Source: a virus
Virus record (IMG/VR): IMGVR_UViG_3300048930_000335
Location: 1-44,342 of that record
Reading direction: 5' to 3' (one strand)
Length of the DNA stretch: 44,342 nucleotides
Part shown: positions 1 through 8,219 of the stretch, one piece after another
How the letters are laid out: every line of letters starts with the position of its first letter
Numbering within the stretch: position 1 is the stretch's first letter
Translations under genes and position numbers: made by a program
The notes under the pieces: generated by a model
Databases searched by the model: none
What the model was told of the DNA's origin: nothing
What the model saw: the letters and a program-made list of their open reading frames with translations, nothing else

Positions 1-17
1 GACGCCTTTCGGACTAG
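1..17 (+). other. Possible 3' end of the terminal helicase gene if the window is circular
   Basis: If base 44342 is joined to base 1, the reading frame open at the right end continues as Gly-Arg-Leu-Ser-Asp and stops at TAG 15-17. The next gene starts at 46. No other coding signal is seen in 1-45 apart from the Shine-Dalgarno-like GGGAAGG just upstream of that start. This is inference from frame continuity only. Confidence 0.5.
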
Positions 18-45
18 ACAATATCGGCCGGCGGGAAGGTTAAGC

Positions 46-693
46 ATGGGAAAGCCGCGTAAAACCAACAGCAAGGCCCCTCCGGTAACCGAAGCCACTG
101 GTGCCGGCGCGCTCGATCTAACCGACGTAACCGAGCTTCCCGCTATGCCCGGCCCTTCGTACAAATCCGAGGGGCACCGGCTGTTTGCGGAGCTCAAGCA
201 GACCGGCTCAGCCATTGCGGCGGCACTAGGCGTTTCCGGCCCCATGGTGACCTACTGGCGCGGCGGCACGAAGGTTCCCAACCCAGAGCGCCGGGCGCAG
301 ATCGAACGCCTGTGGGGCATCCCTGCGGCCGCCTGGGACCGGGTCTCGGAGCCGCCCAAGGTGGCGCCTGCTCCGCGCGACTGGGACCCGGCGGTTCCGA
401 TTCGAGTCCCGGCCGGCATGACGCTCGAGCAGGTGGACGAGATGCTCCGCCGGCTGCGTCCGGTCATGCAGGACCCGCAGATACCGCCGTCCACGCTGGC
501 ACAGCTGACCTCCACCGCGACGCAGCTGCTACGGCTCCGCGCGTCGCTGGTCGGTGACGGGCGCACTGACGAGGAAAAGCTCGCGTCGAGTTCGGCATTC
601 CAGTCCACCGTCGCGGCAATCATCGGAGCGCTCAGGCCGTATCCCCAGGCGCTCCAAGCCGTTGAGCGTGCGCTGTCACGAGGTGCCCCGTGA
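46..693 (+). CDS. Terminase small subunit-like DNA-binding protein
   Basis: A 215-residue protein whose stop overlaps the start of the large terminase by 4 bases, the usual place for the small subunit that recognises viral DNA and recruits the packaging motor. Residues about 42-85 form a Cro/XRE-like helix-turn-helix (AAALGVSGPMVTYWRGG) followed by a basic helix and a GI..AAW segment. The N-terminal 35 residues are rich in Pro, Thr and Lys and probably disordered. The C-terminal half is helical, with an LEQVDEMLRRLRPVM segment that could serve oligomerisation. GGGAAGG precedes the ATG. The small-terminase role rests on position and the DNA-binding domain; a transcription regulator is the alternative. 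Confidence 0.7.
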   Translation: MGKPRKTNSKAPPVTEATGAGALDLTDVTELPAMPGPSYKSEGHRLFAELKQTGSAIAAALGVSGPMVTYWRGGTKVPNPERRAQIERLWGIPAAAWDRVSEPPKVAPAPRDWDPAVPIRVPAGMTLEQVDEMLRRLRPVMQDPQIPPSTLAQLTSTATQLLRLRASLVGDGRTDEEKLASSSAFQSTVAAIIGALRPYPQALQAVERALSRGAP

Positions 694-2270
694 ACGTGTT
701 CACTGACGCGCTGCTCGGACGCATCCGGAGCGAGATTGACGAGGCTACGCGCATCACGTGGCCGGCGAAGCAGTGGGCCGACGATCCCGTTGGGTTCTTT
801 CGTACCGTGCTCGGTGTGGAGCCGTGGGACCGCCAGATCGAGATGCTCGAGGCGCTGAGAGACAACCGCTTCGGCGCCTGCTCAGCGGGGCGCAAAGTGT
901 CCAAGTCGAACACGATCGCGGGCGGCGCGCTCTGGTGGTACTGCACGCAGGAGAACGCGCGGGCGGTGCTGATGAGCACCACGTCACGGCAGGTGGACGA
1001 GATCCTTTGGACCGAGGTCCGGCAGATGGTTGCTCGCTCCGGACGCTGCGTGGACTGCGTGCGAGACGATCCACACGGGCCGCGGCCGTGTCCCCATTCC
1101 GCTGTCATTACCGGAGAGATTCACCAGCTTGCGCGATCGGGAATGAAGGCGCCCGACTTCCGATCGATCGTTGGGTACACGACGCGGGACGCGGTAGCGG
1201 CGCAGGGGACCTCTGGATTCAACCTGCGGTATTTCCTGGACGAGTCTTCGGGCGTCCCCGACCCAATCATTCACGCGCTAGAGGGTAACTGCGCGGGCGG
1301 CGGCGGGATCTGGATGTGGGGCAATCCAACCAAGTCGGACGGGCTGTTCTACGACGCGTTCAAGAAGCCCGACAAGAAGATCAAGACACTCACGATCTCG
1401 AGCGAGGAAACGCCCAACGTAAAGAGCGGGCGCACCATCATTCCCGGCCTTGCGGATCGGGACTACATCGAACGCATGAAGCGCGATTACGGCGAGGATT
1501 CGGCGCTGTATCGGATTCACGTGCGCGGCGAGTTCGTTGAGAGCGAGGACGGGAAGATCCTGTCAGCGAACGCGATCATCCAGTCCGTAATGCGATGGTG
1601 GGACACGCCTGCGGATGGTCGCTTGTACATCGGACTGGACCCGGCGGGCGAGGGTGGCCAGGGCGACGAAACGGTGATGGTTGCTCGGCGCGGGCTCAAG
1701 ATGTTGGACAGCTCAGCGCAACACGGGCTCTCACATGACGCGATCCTGGCGTCGCTGCTGATGATGCTCTCCGCTCACCGCTCGTACCGCGAGGTGCCGG
1801 TGGTCGTGGTGGATCGCGAGGGCTCGATCGGTGCGCCGCTCTGGGGCGTGCTCCGAACGTACGCGTCAAACAACCCCGGAGCGTTTGAGGTGGTCGGAGT
1901 CCGCGCCTCGGACCGAGCGCAGAACGTGGGCGGCCCCGTGCGCTACGATCGGCAGCGAGACGCGCTGTGGGCCAACATGGCGGACTGGGTGCGGCGCGGC
2001 GGGGCAATCAAGCAAGATCCGAAGCTCGAGGCGGAGCTCCACGCGCCGGGCTGGAAGTTTGACGAGTGGGGCCGGCTCAAGGCCACCGCTAAGACCGAGC
2101 TCCGAAAGATGATCGGGCGCTCCCCGGACCGCGCCGACGCTCTGGCGCTCGCGGTCTGGGAGTTCACTTCGCAGCGGGAGGAGACGGTGGAAGCCCCGCC
2201 GGAGCCCGCTGACCTGCTGCAGCCGCCGACCTTGGACCCGTACGCGGGAGCCATGTATTGGGAGCGCTAA
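690..2270 (+). CDS. terL: Terminase large subunit (ATPase and nuclease)
   Basis: This is the packaging motor that pumps DNA into the prohead and cuts it. The 526-residue length is normal. The ATPase half shows a Walker A variant AGRKVSKSN at residues 66-74, Walker B RYFLDES at 180-186 with its catalytic Glu, and a coupling motif WGNPTKSDG near 210. The C-terminal RNase H-like nuclease shows metal-binding acids in IGLDPAG (D317), VVVDREG (D375) and SPDRADALALA (D480/D483). CVDC and CPH around residues 120-135 may form a small zinc site, which is unusual. The gene overlaps the small subunit by 4 bases. Confidence 0.93.
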   Translation: MNVFTDALLGRIRSEIDEATRITWPAKQWADDPVGFFRTVLGVEPWDRQIEMLEALRDNRFGACSAGRKVSKSNTIAGGALWWYCTQENARAVLMSTTSRQVDEILWTEVRQMVARSGRCVDCVRDDPHGPRPCPHSAVITGEIHQLARSGMKAPDFRSIVGYTTRDAVAAQGTSGFNLRYFLDESSGVPDPIIHALEGNCAGGGGIWMWGNPTKSDGLFYDAFKKPDKKIKTLTISSEETPNVKSGRTIIPGLADRDYIERMKRDYGEDSALYRIHVRGEFVESEDGKILSANAIIQSVMRWWDTPADGRLYIGLDPAGEGGQGDETVMVARRGLKMLDSSAQHGLSHDAILASLLMMLSAHRSYREVPVVVVDREGSIGAPLWGVLRTYASNNPGAFEVVGVRASDRAQNVGGPVRYDRQRDALWANMADWVRRGGAIKQDPKLEAELHAPGWKFDEWGRLKATAKTELRKMIGRSPDRADALALAVWEFTSQREETVEAPPEPADLLQPPTLDPYAGAMYWER

Positions 2271-2476
2271 CGGAGGGGCGGCGGCGGCTCATGCTGGTCC
2301 TGTCCGCGCTACCGTCGCACCACGTAGCGGCGCTGGTAGGGGCGTCACCGCGGATGGTGCGGCACTGGTCGTCCGGTAACCTCGATCCGACCGATCGCTG
2401 GAAGTGGCAAATGCACGTTCGACTAGGAATCGAGCACTGGACGTGGACGGTGCCGGCGCGGTTTGGTGAACGTTAA
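2258..2476 (+). CDS. Small helix-turn-helix protein
   Basis: Up to 72 residues from the TTG at 2258, or 61 residues from the ATG at 2291, which follows GGAGG. It has a compact helix-turn-helix (VAALVGASPRMVRHWSSG) followed by a GIEHWTW segment. The pattern HTH, basic helix, then hydrophobics with Trp matches the N-terminal domain of the protein at 46-693 and the regulator at 31833-32090. It overlaps the end of terL. It could be a packaging accessory or a regulator; no specific function can be assigned. Confidence 0.6.
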   Translation: MGALTEGRRRLMLVLSALPSHHVAALVGASPRMVRHWSSGNLDPTDRWKWQMHVRLGIEHWTWTVPARFGER

Positions 2477-2508
2477 CCAGAATCGCTAGCAATCCTGGAA
2501 GCGGAGTA

Positions 2509-2538
2509 AACGGGTTACGGGTCTAAACCTAACCCGTT
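2509..2538 (+). promoter_or_regulatory. Inverted repeat covering the portal gene start
   Basis: AACGGGTTA at 2509-2517 is exactly repeated in inverse at 2530-2538. Inside it, GGT and ACC can pair around a CTAA loop. The right arm runs into the TTG start of the portal gene (2537-2539), so the RNA hairpin would hide that start. The loop contains CTAAACCTAA, which also occurs in the leftward operator near 31035. It could be a translational switch, operator or weak terminator; no U-tract follows. Confidence 0.5.
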
Positions 2539-4099
2539 GGCTCGCCTCTCCACCTGGATTCGCGCCCTGCTCGGAGTGTCTGCCTATACGGCGGACACGA
2601 GCGGCCTTGCGTCGTTGGGCGATCCTGCGGTGGAGCGCATCCGTGAGGCGATGGGCGGGCAGCTCGCTCCCATCCCGTACACGCAGGCGCGCTGGCTGCT
2701 CAAGGATCTCGAGAGCGCGCAGTACGCCGCGGACCAAGGCGACATGTCGATCGCGGCCCGGCTCTGGGACGCGAGCAAGCGCGACGGCATTCTGGCCGGC
2801 GTTCTCTCGACGCGCACCGGCGGGATCGTCCGGCTGCCCAAGAAATTCCGCGGAGACGCAGAGTTCGTTTCGCAGCTGCAGCTCGGGCACGAATCCGTGC
2901 GCTCCGTGTTCGATGAGATGTGTCCGCCCGCCGAGCTTGCTCTGCTCGCGGACGACGGAATCGGCTTGGGTGTCGGCGTGGCCGAGCTCGTTCCGGTCCC
3001 GGGCCGTTCGCATCCGGTGCTGGTGCGACTGCCGCCGGAAAATCTCTATTACCGTTGGGCCGAAAATCGCTGGTACTACCGCGCCGTCGCGGGCTTCCTG
3101 CCGATTACGCCCGGAGATGGTCGCTGGGTTTTGCATATTCCCGGCGGCCGCATTGCGCCCTGGAAAGCTGGGCTTTGGAGAGCGGTAGGGCGCGCGTTCA
3201 TCAACAAGGAGCACGCGCTGCTCCACGATCAGAATTGGCAGGCCAAGCTCGCCAATCCTGCGCGCGTTGCGATTGCGCCCCAGGGTTCGACCGAGGAGCA
3301 GCAACGCGGGTTCTTTCAGCGCGTGATGGCTTGGGGCGTGAACACGGTTTTCAGCCTCACGCCGGGCTGGGACGTGAAGCTGCTCGAGTCCAACGGCCGC
3401 GGCCACGAGTCGTTCGCCGCAACCGTCGAGCGGTCAGAGCGTGAATTCGTTGTGGCGGTCGCCGGGCAAGAGGTCACCACCTCCGGCGGCGCCGGGTTCT
3501 CGAACGCTGACGTTCACAAGTCGATCCGCGCGGACTTGATCCAAGCCACCGCGGACTCGCTCGCGTACACGATCAACACCCAAATCCTGCCCGCGTGGGT
3601 GATTGCCAATTGGGGCGAAGATTCGATCGAGCAATCGCCGTGCGTCGAGTGGGATACGACTCCGCCGCGCGATCAAAACAACACCGCCACGGCCCTAATC
3701 GGCGCCGCGAACGCGATCAAGATGTTGAGTGAGGCGCTGATCCCGTTCGGCAAAACACTAGACACGGCCGAGCTCTGCAACCGCTTTGGCATCCCGATCG
3801 AGGGTGATCTTAACGGCGACGGCTCGCCCGACTCGGATCAGCAGCTCGCGGCGAAAGAGCCTGAAGAGGTCTCGACCCTTACGCTTGCTCCGACCGATAT
3901 TGCGCGCATCGTCACAGTGAACGAGGCGCGCGCTAGTCAGGGGCTCGGCGTGCTGCGTACGCCACAGGGCGCGCCTGACCCTGACGGCGCTCTGACCGTG
4001 GACGAGTTCAGCGCGAAGCGAGCGGCAAAGAGCGAAACCGTCGGCGAAGCCGAGGGTTCAAAGCTCGCCGTTGCAGTCCCGGCAAAGGCGGCCGCATGA
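2537..4099 (+). CDS. Portal protein, DUF935 / Mu gp29-like
   Basis: The portal is the dodecameric ring at the head vertex through which DNA enters and to which the tail attaches. The 520-residue size and the central GGAGFSNADVHKSIRADLIQ region, followed by DSLAYTINTQILPAW, match the DUF935 group of Mu-like portals, in which a Gly-rich turn is followed by a long helix. LYYRWAENRWYYR in the middle also fits. The start is TTG at 2537, inside an inverted repeat. The only noticeable gap in the packaging/head block, 2477-2536, lies just upstream. It overlaps the protease gene by 4 bases. Confidence 0.85.
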   Translation: MARLSTWIRALLGVSAYTADTSGLASLGDPAVERIREAMGGQLAPIPYTQARWLLKDLESAQYAADQGDMSIAARLWDASKRDGILAGVLSTRTGGIVRLPKKFRGDAEFVSQLQLGHESVRSVFDEMCPPAELALLADDGIGLGVGVAELVPVPGRSHPVLVRLPPENLYYRWAENRWYYRAVAGFLPITPGDGRWVLHIPGGRIAPWKAGLWRAVGRAFINKEHALLHDQNWQAKLANPARVAIAPQGSTEEQQRGFFQRVMAWGVNTVFSLTPGWDVKLLESNGRGHESFAATVERSEREFVVAVAGQEVTTSGGAGFSNADVHKSIRADLIQATADSLAYTINTQILPAWVIANWGEDSIEQSPCVEWDTTPPRDQNNTATALIGAANAIKMLSEALIPFGKTLDTAELCNRFGIPIEGDLNGDGSPDSDQQLAAKEPEEVSTLTLAPTDIARIVTVNEARASQGLGVLRTPQGAPDPDGALTVDEFSAKRAAKSETVGEAEGSKLAVAVPAKAAA

Positions 4100-5457
4100 G
4101 GAAGGCAACCTACTCACCGCGCGGTCTGCTCGCGCTCGAACCGTCGGCGCTCGGCCTCGAGTTCGAGATCCCGGAGCCGCGCGATCTGCAGTCTGGCAAT
4201 GTGGCCGTTGTCTCCGTCGTGGGGCCGCTGGTGCATCACGAACACCCGGTGTTTCCGAGTTATGACGGTGTCAAAGCGCGCGTTGCTGCTGCCCTGGCGT
4301 CGCCCGCGAAGTGCGTATTGCTCTCGATTGACTCGCCCGGCGGCGACCTTGCTGGCTGCCTGGATTGCCCGACTGAGCTCCGCGCCATGGCCGAGGCTAC
4401 GGGCAAACCGATCTACGCATACGTAGACGCCTGCACCACGTCCGCGGCTTACGCGCTGGCGATGGCGGCGAGCAAAATCTTTATCCCGACTGCGGGCGTC
4501 GTTGGCTCGATCGGAGTGATCTCGACTCTGATTGACACGACGGTAGCGGACGCTGCGCAGGGCGTGCGCGTAACACTTGTTACGAGCGGCGCTCGCAAGG
4601 CCGACGGGAACCCGCACGTGGTCAAGTCGGACGCGACGATCGCGGTTGAGCAGAGCAAGGTCAACGCGTTCGCCGGCAAGTTTTTCGATCTCGTGTCCAG
4701 CGTCCGGGGTATCCCCGTAGAGCAGATTCGCGGATACGAGGCCGGGCTGTTCATCGGCGAACAGGCGATCGCGGCGGGACTAGCCGATCAGATTGCCACT
4801 TTTGATCAAGTGCTTGCGCTCCTGTCGAGCGCCAGCGCGGAGCTTCAACCCGCTGCGGTTGCGGCAACACAGGCGGGCGACGAGCCCCAAGGAGACCAAA
4901 TGGAAGAGGCATTGAAAGCCCTCCGGGCGCTCGCGGACGACGAGTCCAAGCCCGAGGAAATGCGCGCCAAGGCTCGCAAGGCCATTGCCGCGATCGAGAC
5001 CGAGGAACCGAAAGAGGAAGAGGCAAAGGCCGAATCCGAAGAGCCGGTGAAGGAAGAGGAGCCCAAGGAAGAGAAGGAAGAGGAGAAGGCTCAAGCCGTC
5101 GCCGTTCCTTCGATCGCTGCTGTCGTGGCTGCGTCACAGGCTGAGTTCGAAAAGCAACAGCTGATCGCTGCTCGCGCTGACCTGCCCGTGGAAACGCGAC
5201 TGGCACTCTCCAAGGCGCCGCTCGAGAACGTGCGCGCCGTCCTCAAGACTCTGCCCAAGCTCGCAGCTGGCCCCGTGTCGGGCGCTCGCGCTGCGGCCGA
5301 GGTCAACACCGTAATCACTGCTCCGGTCGCTCCGGAGTCCAACGAGCTCGCCGCGCTTGATCGCGCGATGGGGCTCACGCGCGAGACGGTTTCCGTGAAG
5401 CGCGAAGCACACCGAACCATTTTCCCCGCGCTGGCGGTGAAGGGATCTGACAAATGA
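4096..5457 (+). CDS. Capsid maturation protease (S49) fused to scaffold
   Basis: Residues 30-230 form an S49/SppA-like serine protease. LLSIDSPGGD (75-84) is the oxyanion strand, CTTSAAYALA carries the probable nucleophile Ser116, GVVGSIGVIS follows, and Lys168 in GARKADG is the likely general base. Residues from about 269 are an extremely Glu/Lys-rich helical region typical of a scaffold, ending in a basic segment. The protease cleaves the scaffold and head proteins during prohead maturation. An internal start at 4900 would yield the scaffold alone, as in phage lambda C/Nu3. Overlaps of 4 bases on both sides indicate co-translation. Confidence 0.88.
   Translation: MRKATYSPRGLLALEPSALGLEFEIPEPRDLQSGNVAVVSVVGPLVHHEHPVFPSYDGVKARVAAALASPAKCVLLSIDSPGGDLAGCLDCPTELRAMAEATGKPIYAYVDACTTSAAYALAMAASKIFIPTAGVVGSIGVISTLIDTTVADAAQGVRVTLVTSGARKADGNPHVVKSDATIAVEQSKVNAFAGKFFDLVSSVRGIPVEQIRGYEAGLFIGEQAIAAGLADQIATFDQVLALLSSASAELQPAAVAATQAGDEPQGDQMEEALKALRALADDESKPEEMRAKARKAIAAIETEEPKEEEAKAESEEPVKEEEPKEEKEEEKAQAVAVPSIAAVVAASQAEFEKQQLIAARADLPVETRLALSKAPLENVRAVLKTLPKLAAGPVSGARAAAEVNTVITAPVAPESNELAALDRAMGLTRETVSVKREAHRTIFPALAVKGSDK
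4900..5457 (+). CDS. Nested scaffolding protein (internal start)
   Basis: ATG at 4900 is in frame with the protease gene and is preceded by AAGGAG with a 5-base spacer, the best Shine-Dalgarno site inside the long reading frame. The product is 185 residues: a short helix (MEEALKALRALADDESK), about 60 residues dominated by Glu, Lys and Ala, then a C-terminal region with little acidity. Scaffolds of this kind assemble inside the prohead, are made in excess over the protease fusion and are removed on maturation. The internal start is inferred from sequence; the nested arrangement is well known in lambda- and Mu-like phages. Confidence 0.78.
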   Translation: MEEALKALRALADDESKPEEMRAKARKAIAAIETEEPKEEEAKAESEEPVKEEEPKEEKEEEKAQAVAVPSIAAVVAASQAEFEKQQLIAARADLPVETRLALSKAPLENVRAVLKTLPKLAAGPVSGARAAAEVNTVITAPVAPESNELAALDRAMGLTRETVSVKREAHRTIFPALAVKGSDK

Positions 5458-6185
5458 CCGCTCTCGCAGCTGATAAGCCGCGCACGATCAAGCAGTTCAA
5501 GACGCTTGATTTCACGCTCACGTCCGGGACCAAGGCTTTCAAGGGTGGCATGGCCGCCATCCGGCTCCCCACCGGCAAGGTGGTTCCCGCGACGGCCGCC
5601 GCAACCGATCTGGTGATCGGCGTGTTCGCGCAGAACGTGGATGCAACATCCGCGGATAAGGCCGTGCAGGTAGATCTCGAGCGCGAAATCACGGCGGAGT
5701 GGGTCGCTAACTCTGCCTCGACTGACGCAGTTGCCGCCGCTGACGTGGGCCGCACGGTATACGTTGCTGACGACGCCACCGTCACGATCACGCCTGCTGG
5801 CGCGGTCGCCGGCCGTTGCTGGGCAGTGAGCAGCACACAGGGCGTCCTCGTGGAGAAGCTCGATGTTTCGACCGCTCCCCAGGTCGGAGCCACGCTCGCG
5901 TTCTCGTCCGCGGATATCGTCGTCACTGCCGCCCAGTGCGTTAACGGCGCGGTGTTCGATGTCCCCACGTCGGCCGCGAACAGCACGATCACGCTCCCCA
6001 CTACCGGTGTGCGCGTCGGGACGGAAGTGATCTTCAACGCTGACGGCACCAAGAACGGCCACACCGTTCAGTACCGCTTCGGAACGACTGCCATCACCAC
6101 GGCGCTCACTGCGTCGAAGGTTCATCAGGTCCGAGCCATCCGCCACGGCGCGGGCTGGACTGCAATCGCATACGTCTCGCCGTGA
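5454..6185 (+). CDS. Head decoration / capsid cement-like protein
   Basis: A 243-residue protein directly before the major capsid gene. Residues 1-135 read as a small beta-rich domain (FTLTSGTKAFKGGMAAI, LVIGVFAQNVDAT, GRTVYVADDATVT) like the DUF2190-type cement proteins that lock capsid seams. Residues 140-243 add a second beta domain (STITLPTTGVRVGTEVIF, VHQVRAI) that could project from the head as a fibre-like knob. It overlaps the scaffold gene by 4 bases. The function rests on position and composition. Confidence 0.65.
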   Translation: MTALAADKPRTIKQFKTLDFTLTSGTKAFKGGMAAIRLPTGKVVPATAAATDLVIGVFAQNVDATSADKAVQVDLEREITAEWVANSASTDAVAAADVGRTVYVADDATVTITPAGAVAGRCWAVSSTQGVLVEKLDVSTAPQVGATLAFSSADIVVTAAQCVNGAVFDVPTSAANSTITLPTTGVRVGTEVIFNADGTKNGHTVQYRFGTTAITTALTASKVHQVRAIRHGAGWTAIAYVSP

Positions 6186-6202
6186 CGCGGAGGAATTGAA
6201 TC

Positions 6203-7234
6203 ATGGGCGCTCTCACTCCTAGTTTATTCCTCGGCTTCGAGGATCGACTTTCAACCATCGCGGCCACGGAATACGCCGCGTTTCAGCAGAATCTCTGGTG
6301 GAAGTCCGTCGCCAAGGTTCGGCAATCCAGCGGTCGCAAGGAGATCATCTCCTGGTTGCTCTCCACCGCGCAGATCAAGGACGCGGGCTCGGGCGGCAAC
6401 GTTGAGTTTGACGATCTCGTGAGCACGTACACGGAGATCACGAACAAGAACGCGGCCACGGGCCTCAAGCTCCGCCGTGAGCAGCTCGAGGACACGGACG
6501 GCGGCGGGCTCGATCTCGCCTCGCATTGGGCGCGCGACGTTGGCGCGTATATGGCCTATTGGCCACAGAAGCAGGTTGCTGCGCTGCTCGTCGCGGGTGA
6601 GTCCACGACTGGCTATGACGGCAAGGCGCTGTTCGCTACGGACCATCCGGTGTGCCCGGGGTTCGCGGCTCGCGGCACGTACGCGAACCTGTTCACGAGC
6701 TCGGCCAGCGGCGCGTATCCGGGCGCTCTGCCGATTGGTGACGCGGTCTCTCACGAGGTCGCGATCAACAACCTGGCGAAGCTGTATTCCTACATGCGCA
6801 CGATCAAGATGCCCAACGGCGAGGACCCTCGGTTCCTGCGCCCGGCGTACATCGTGGCGCCGCCCCAGCTGTATCCCCGCGTGGTCAATCTGTGCGCGGG
6901 CAAGGGCCTGTTCCCGGTTGCGGCTTCCTCCGGCTCGATCGGCGGAACCGCGGACATGACTGCGTACATCGGCGCAATGGGTTTCGGTCAGCCTGTCGAG
7001 GCGCCGGAGCTCTCCGCGGACGCAACGAGCTACTACGTGATCTTCGAGCAAGCCAAGACCTCCGAGCTCGGCGGCGTGATCTACCTCGAGCGCGAGCCGT
7101 TCTCGCTGACGAACTACGGCGCTGGCGTGATTCCGCAGCTCGATCGGATGCGCGAGTTCGAGTGGCAGGTGCACGGGCGAAACGCCACGGCCCCGGGCCA
7201 TCCGTTCCTGATCGCGAAGTGCAAGGCCACCTGA
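6203..7234 (+). CDS. Major capsid protein, Mu gpT-like
   Basis: A 343-residue HK97-fold shell protein. The N-terminus (LFLGFEDRLSTIAATEYAAF), the acidic insertion LEDTDGGGLDLASHWARDVG, and YDGKALFATDHPVCPG near residue 140 follow the pattern of the Mu-like major head subunit gpT family. GGAGG sits 8 bases before the ATG, a strong site as expected for the most abundant virion protein. A terminator-like hairpin follows at 7245-7263. The protein begins with a normal N-terminus, without a long scaffold-like delta domain, consistent with the separate scaffold gene. Confidence 0.88.
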   Translation: MGALTPSLFLGFEDRLSTIAATEYAAFQQNLWWKSVAKVRQSSGRKEIISWLLSTAQIKDAGSGGNVEFDDLVSTYTEITNKNAATGLKLRREQLEDTDGGGLDLASHWARDVGAYMAYWPQKQVAALLVAGESTTGYDGKALFATDHPVCPGFAARGTYANLFTSSASGAYPGALPIGDAVSHEVAINNLAKLYSYMRTIKMPNGEDPRFLRPAYIVAPPQLYPRVVNLCAGKGLFPVAASSGSIGGTADMTAYIGAMGFGQPVEAPELSADATSYYVIFEQAKTSELGGVIYLEREPFSLTNYGAGVIPQLDRMREFEWQVHGRNATAPGHPFLIAKCKAT

Positions 7235-7244
7235 CCTCCCCCTA

Positions 7245-7263
7245 GGGCTCTGGCCGGGAGCCC
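7245..7263 (+). terminator. Hairpin after the major capsid gene
   Basis: GGGCTC (7245-7250) pairs with GAGCCC (7258-7263) over a 7-base loop, 10 bases after the capsid stop, followed by a short T-containing stretch (GTTGCGTTTC). It may be a leaky terminator that lowers expression of downstream genes relative to capsid. The rest of the 92-base gap shows no gene. Confidence 0.45.
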
Positions 7264-7326
7264 GTTGCGTTTCCCCTCCGCGCAGCAAATCCCGGCCTCT
7301 TCTCTCGCGCTGATTCGTGATTGCCA

Positions 7327-7785
7327 ATGTCGAGCGCCTACCTCACAACCGCGGAATTCAAAACTTACACGGTCATGCCGGCCGTGGACGTTGACGCGCT
7401 CGAGGCGGCGGCGCCGAACTGGCTCGCGAATCAGCTGCTGTCCGCGTCCGTGCATTTGGACGCGCGGCTTCGTAAACGCTATGCGGTGCCGTTCGCTGCG
7501 CCGGTACCCGAGATCGTCAAGATGTGGGTCACGCGCGTCGTGACGCTGCGCGCGTACCTGCGCCGCGGAGTGGACGCGAGCGATCTCCAGTTTGCCGAAA
7601 TCAAGGCCGACGCGGACACTGCAGTGGCCGAGGTCAAGGAGGCCGCCGACGCTGCCGCCGGCTTGTTCGATCTCCCCCTGCGCGCCGACTCCACCGCGTC
7701 CGCTATCACCGCCCCGTCGCCGCTCGCTTACTCCGAGTCCTCTCCGTACACATGGACTGACGTACAGGCGGAGGGCGGCCGATGA
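7327..7785 (+). CDS. Head-tail connector, DUF1320 / Mu gp36-like
   Basis: A 152-residue mainly helical protein in the position of Mu gp36, an adaptor that docks on the portal. MSSAYLTTAEFKTYTVMP at the start, then LLSASVHLDARLRKRYAVPF and PEIVKMWVTRVVTLRAYLRRG, is the typical connector pattern: membership in a helical bundle with an N-terminal helix that begins after a short YLT turn. The ATG at 7327 is preferred to the TTG two codons earlier. It overlaps the next gene by 4 bases. Confidence 0.75.
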   Translation: MSSAYLTTAEFKTYTVMPAVDVDALEAAAPNWLANQLLSASVHLDARLRKRYAVPFAAPVPEIVKMWVTRVVTLRAYLRRGVDASDLQFAEIKADADTAVAEVKEAADAAAGLFDLPLRADSTASAITAPSPLAYSESSPYTWTDVQAEGGR

Positions 7786-8219
7786 GCGGCGGTCTCGAAT
7801 CGTTGGACGAACTGATCCAGCGTCTCCGCACGTTCGGCGGCGCGCTGCCGCAGATCGCGCAGTCTCTCGTGCCCGTGCTCGAGGACGAGGCCGCGGCCGC
7901 TATCGCTGCACAACGCGGCATGGGCGGCGAGAAATGGCCCGCGACCAAGGACGGCAAGCCGGCGCTCCAGAACGCTCTCGGGGCGCTCCAGATCGAAGCG
8001 CGCGGAACGGTCGTGCTCCTGACGCTGTCCGGTCACCACGTCTGGCACCAGTACGGCACCTTTCGCACTCCCAAGCGCCCCATCCTTCCGAGCGCCGGAC
8101 TCAACAAGCGGATCGGTAACGCGATCCGGTTCGGCGTCGCGAATGTGAGCAAGGCGTTTCTTGAGCGCGAAGGCCGTCACGACATTCGCAAGAGCACCCG
8201 CAGGAAGGCGGCCCGCTAA
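7782..8219 (+). CDS. Tail completion / virion morphogenesis protein (Mu gpG-like)
   Basis: A 145-residue protein with the conserved late motif of the phage virion-morphogenesis family: a strand ending in HHVWHQYGT followed by PKRPILP and a C-terminal basic helix. The N-terminal helix (LDELIQRLRTFGGAL) also fits. These proteins join the head connector to the tail terminator. It overlaps both neighbours by 1-4 bases. The last ten residues are strongly basic (RKSTRRKAAR). Confidence 0.75.
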   Translation: MSGGLESLDELIQRLRTFGGALPQIAQSLVPVLEDEAAAAIAAQRGMGGEKWPATKDGKPALQNALGALQIEARGTVVLLTLSGHHVWHQYGTFRTPKRPILPSAGLNKRIGNAIRFGVANVSKAFLEREGRHDIRKSTRRKAAR

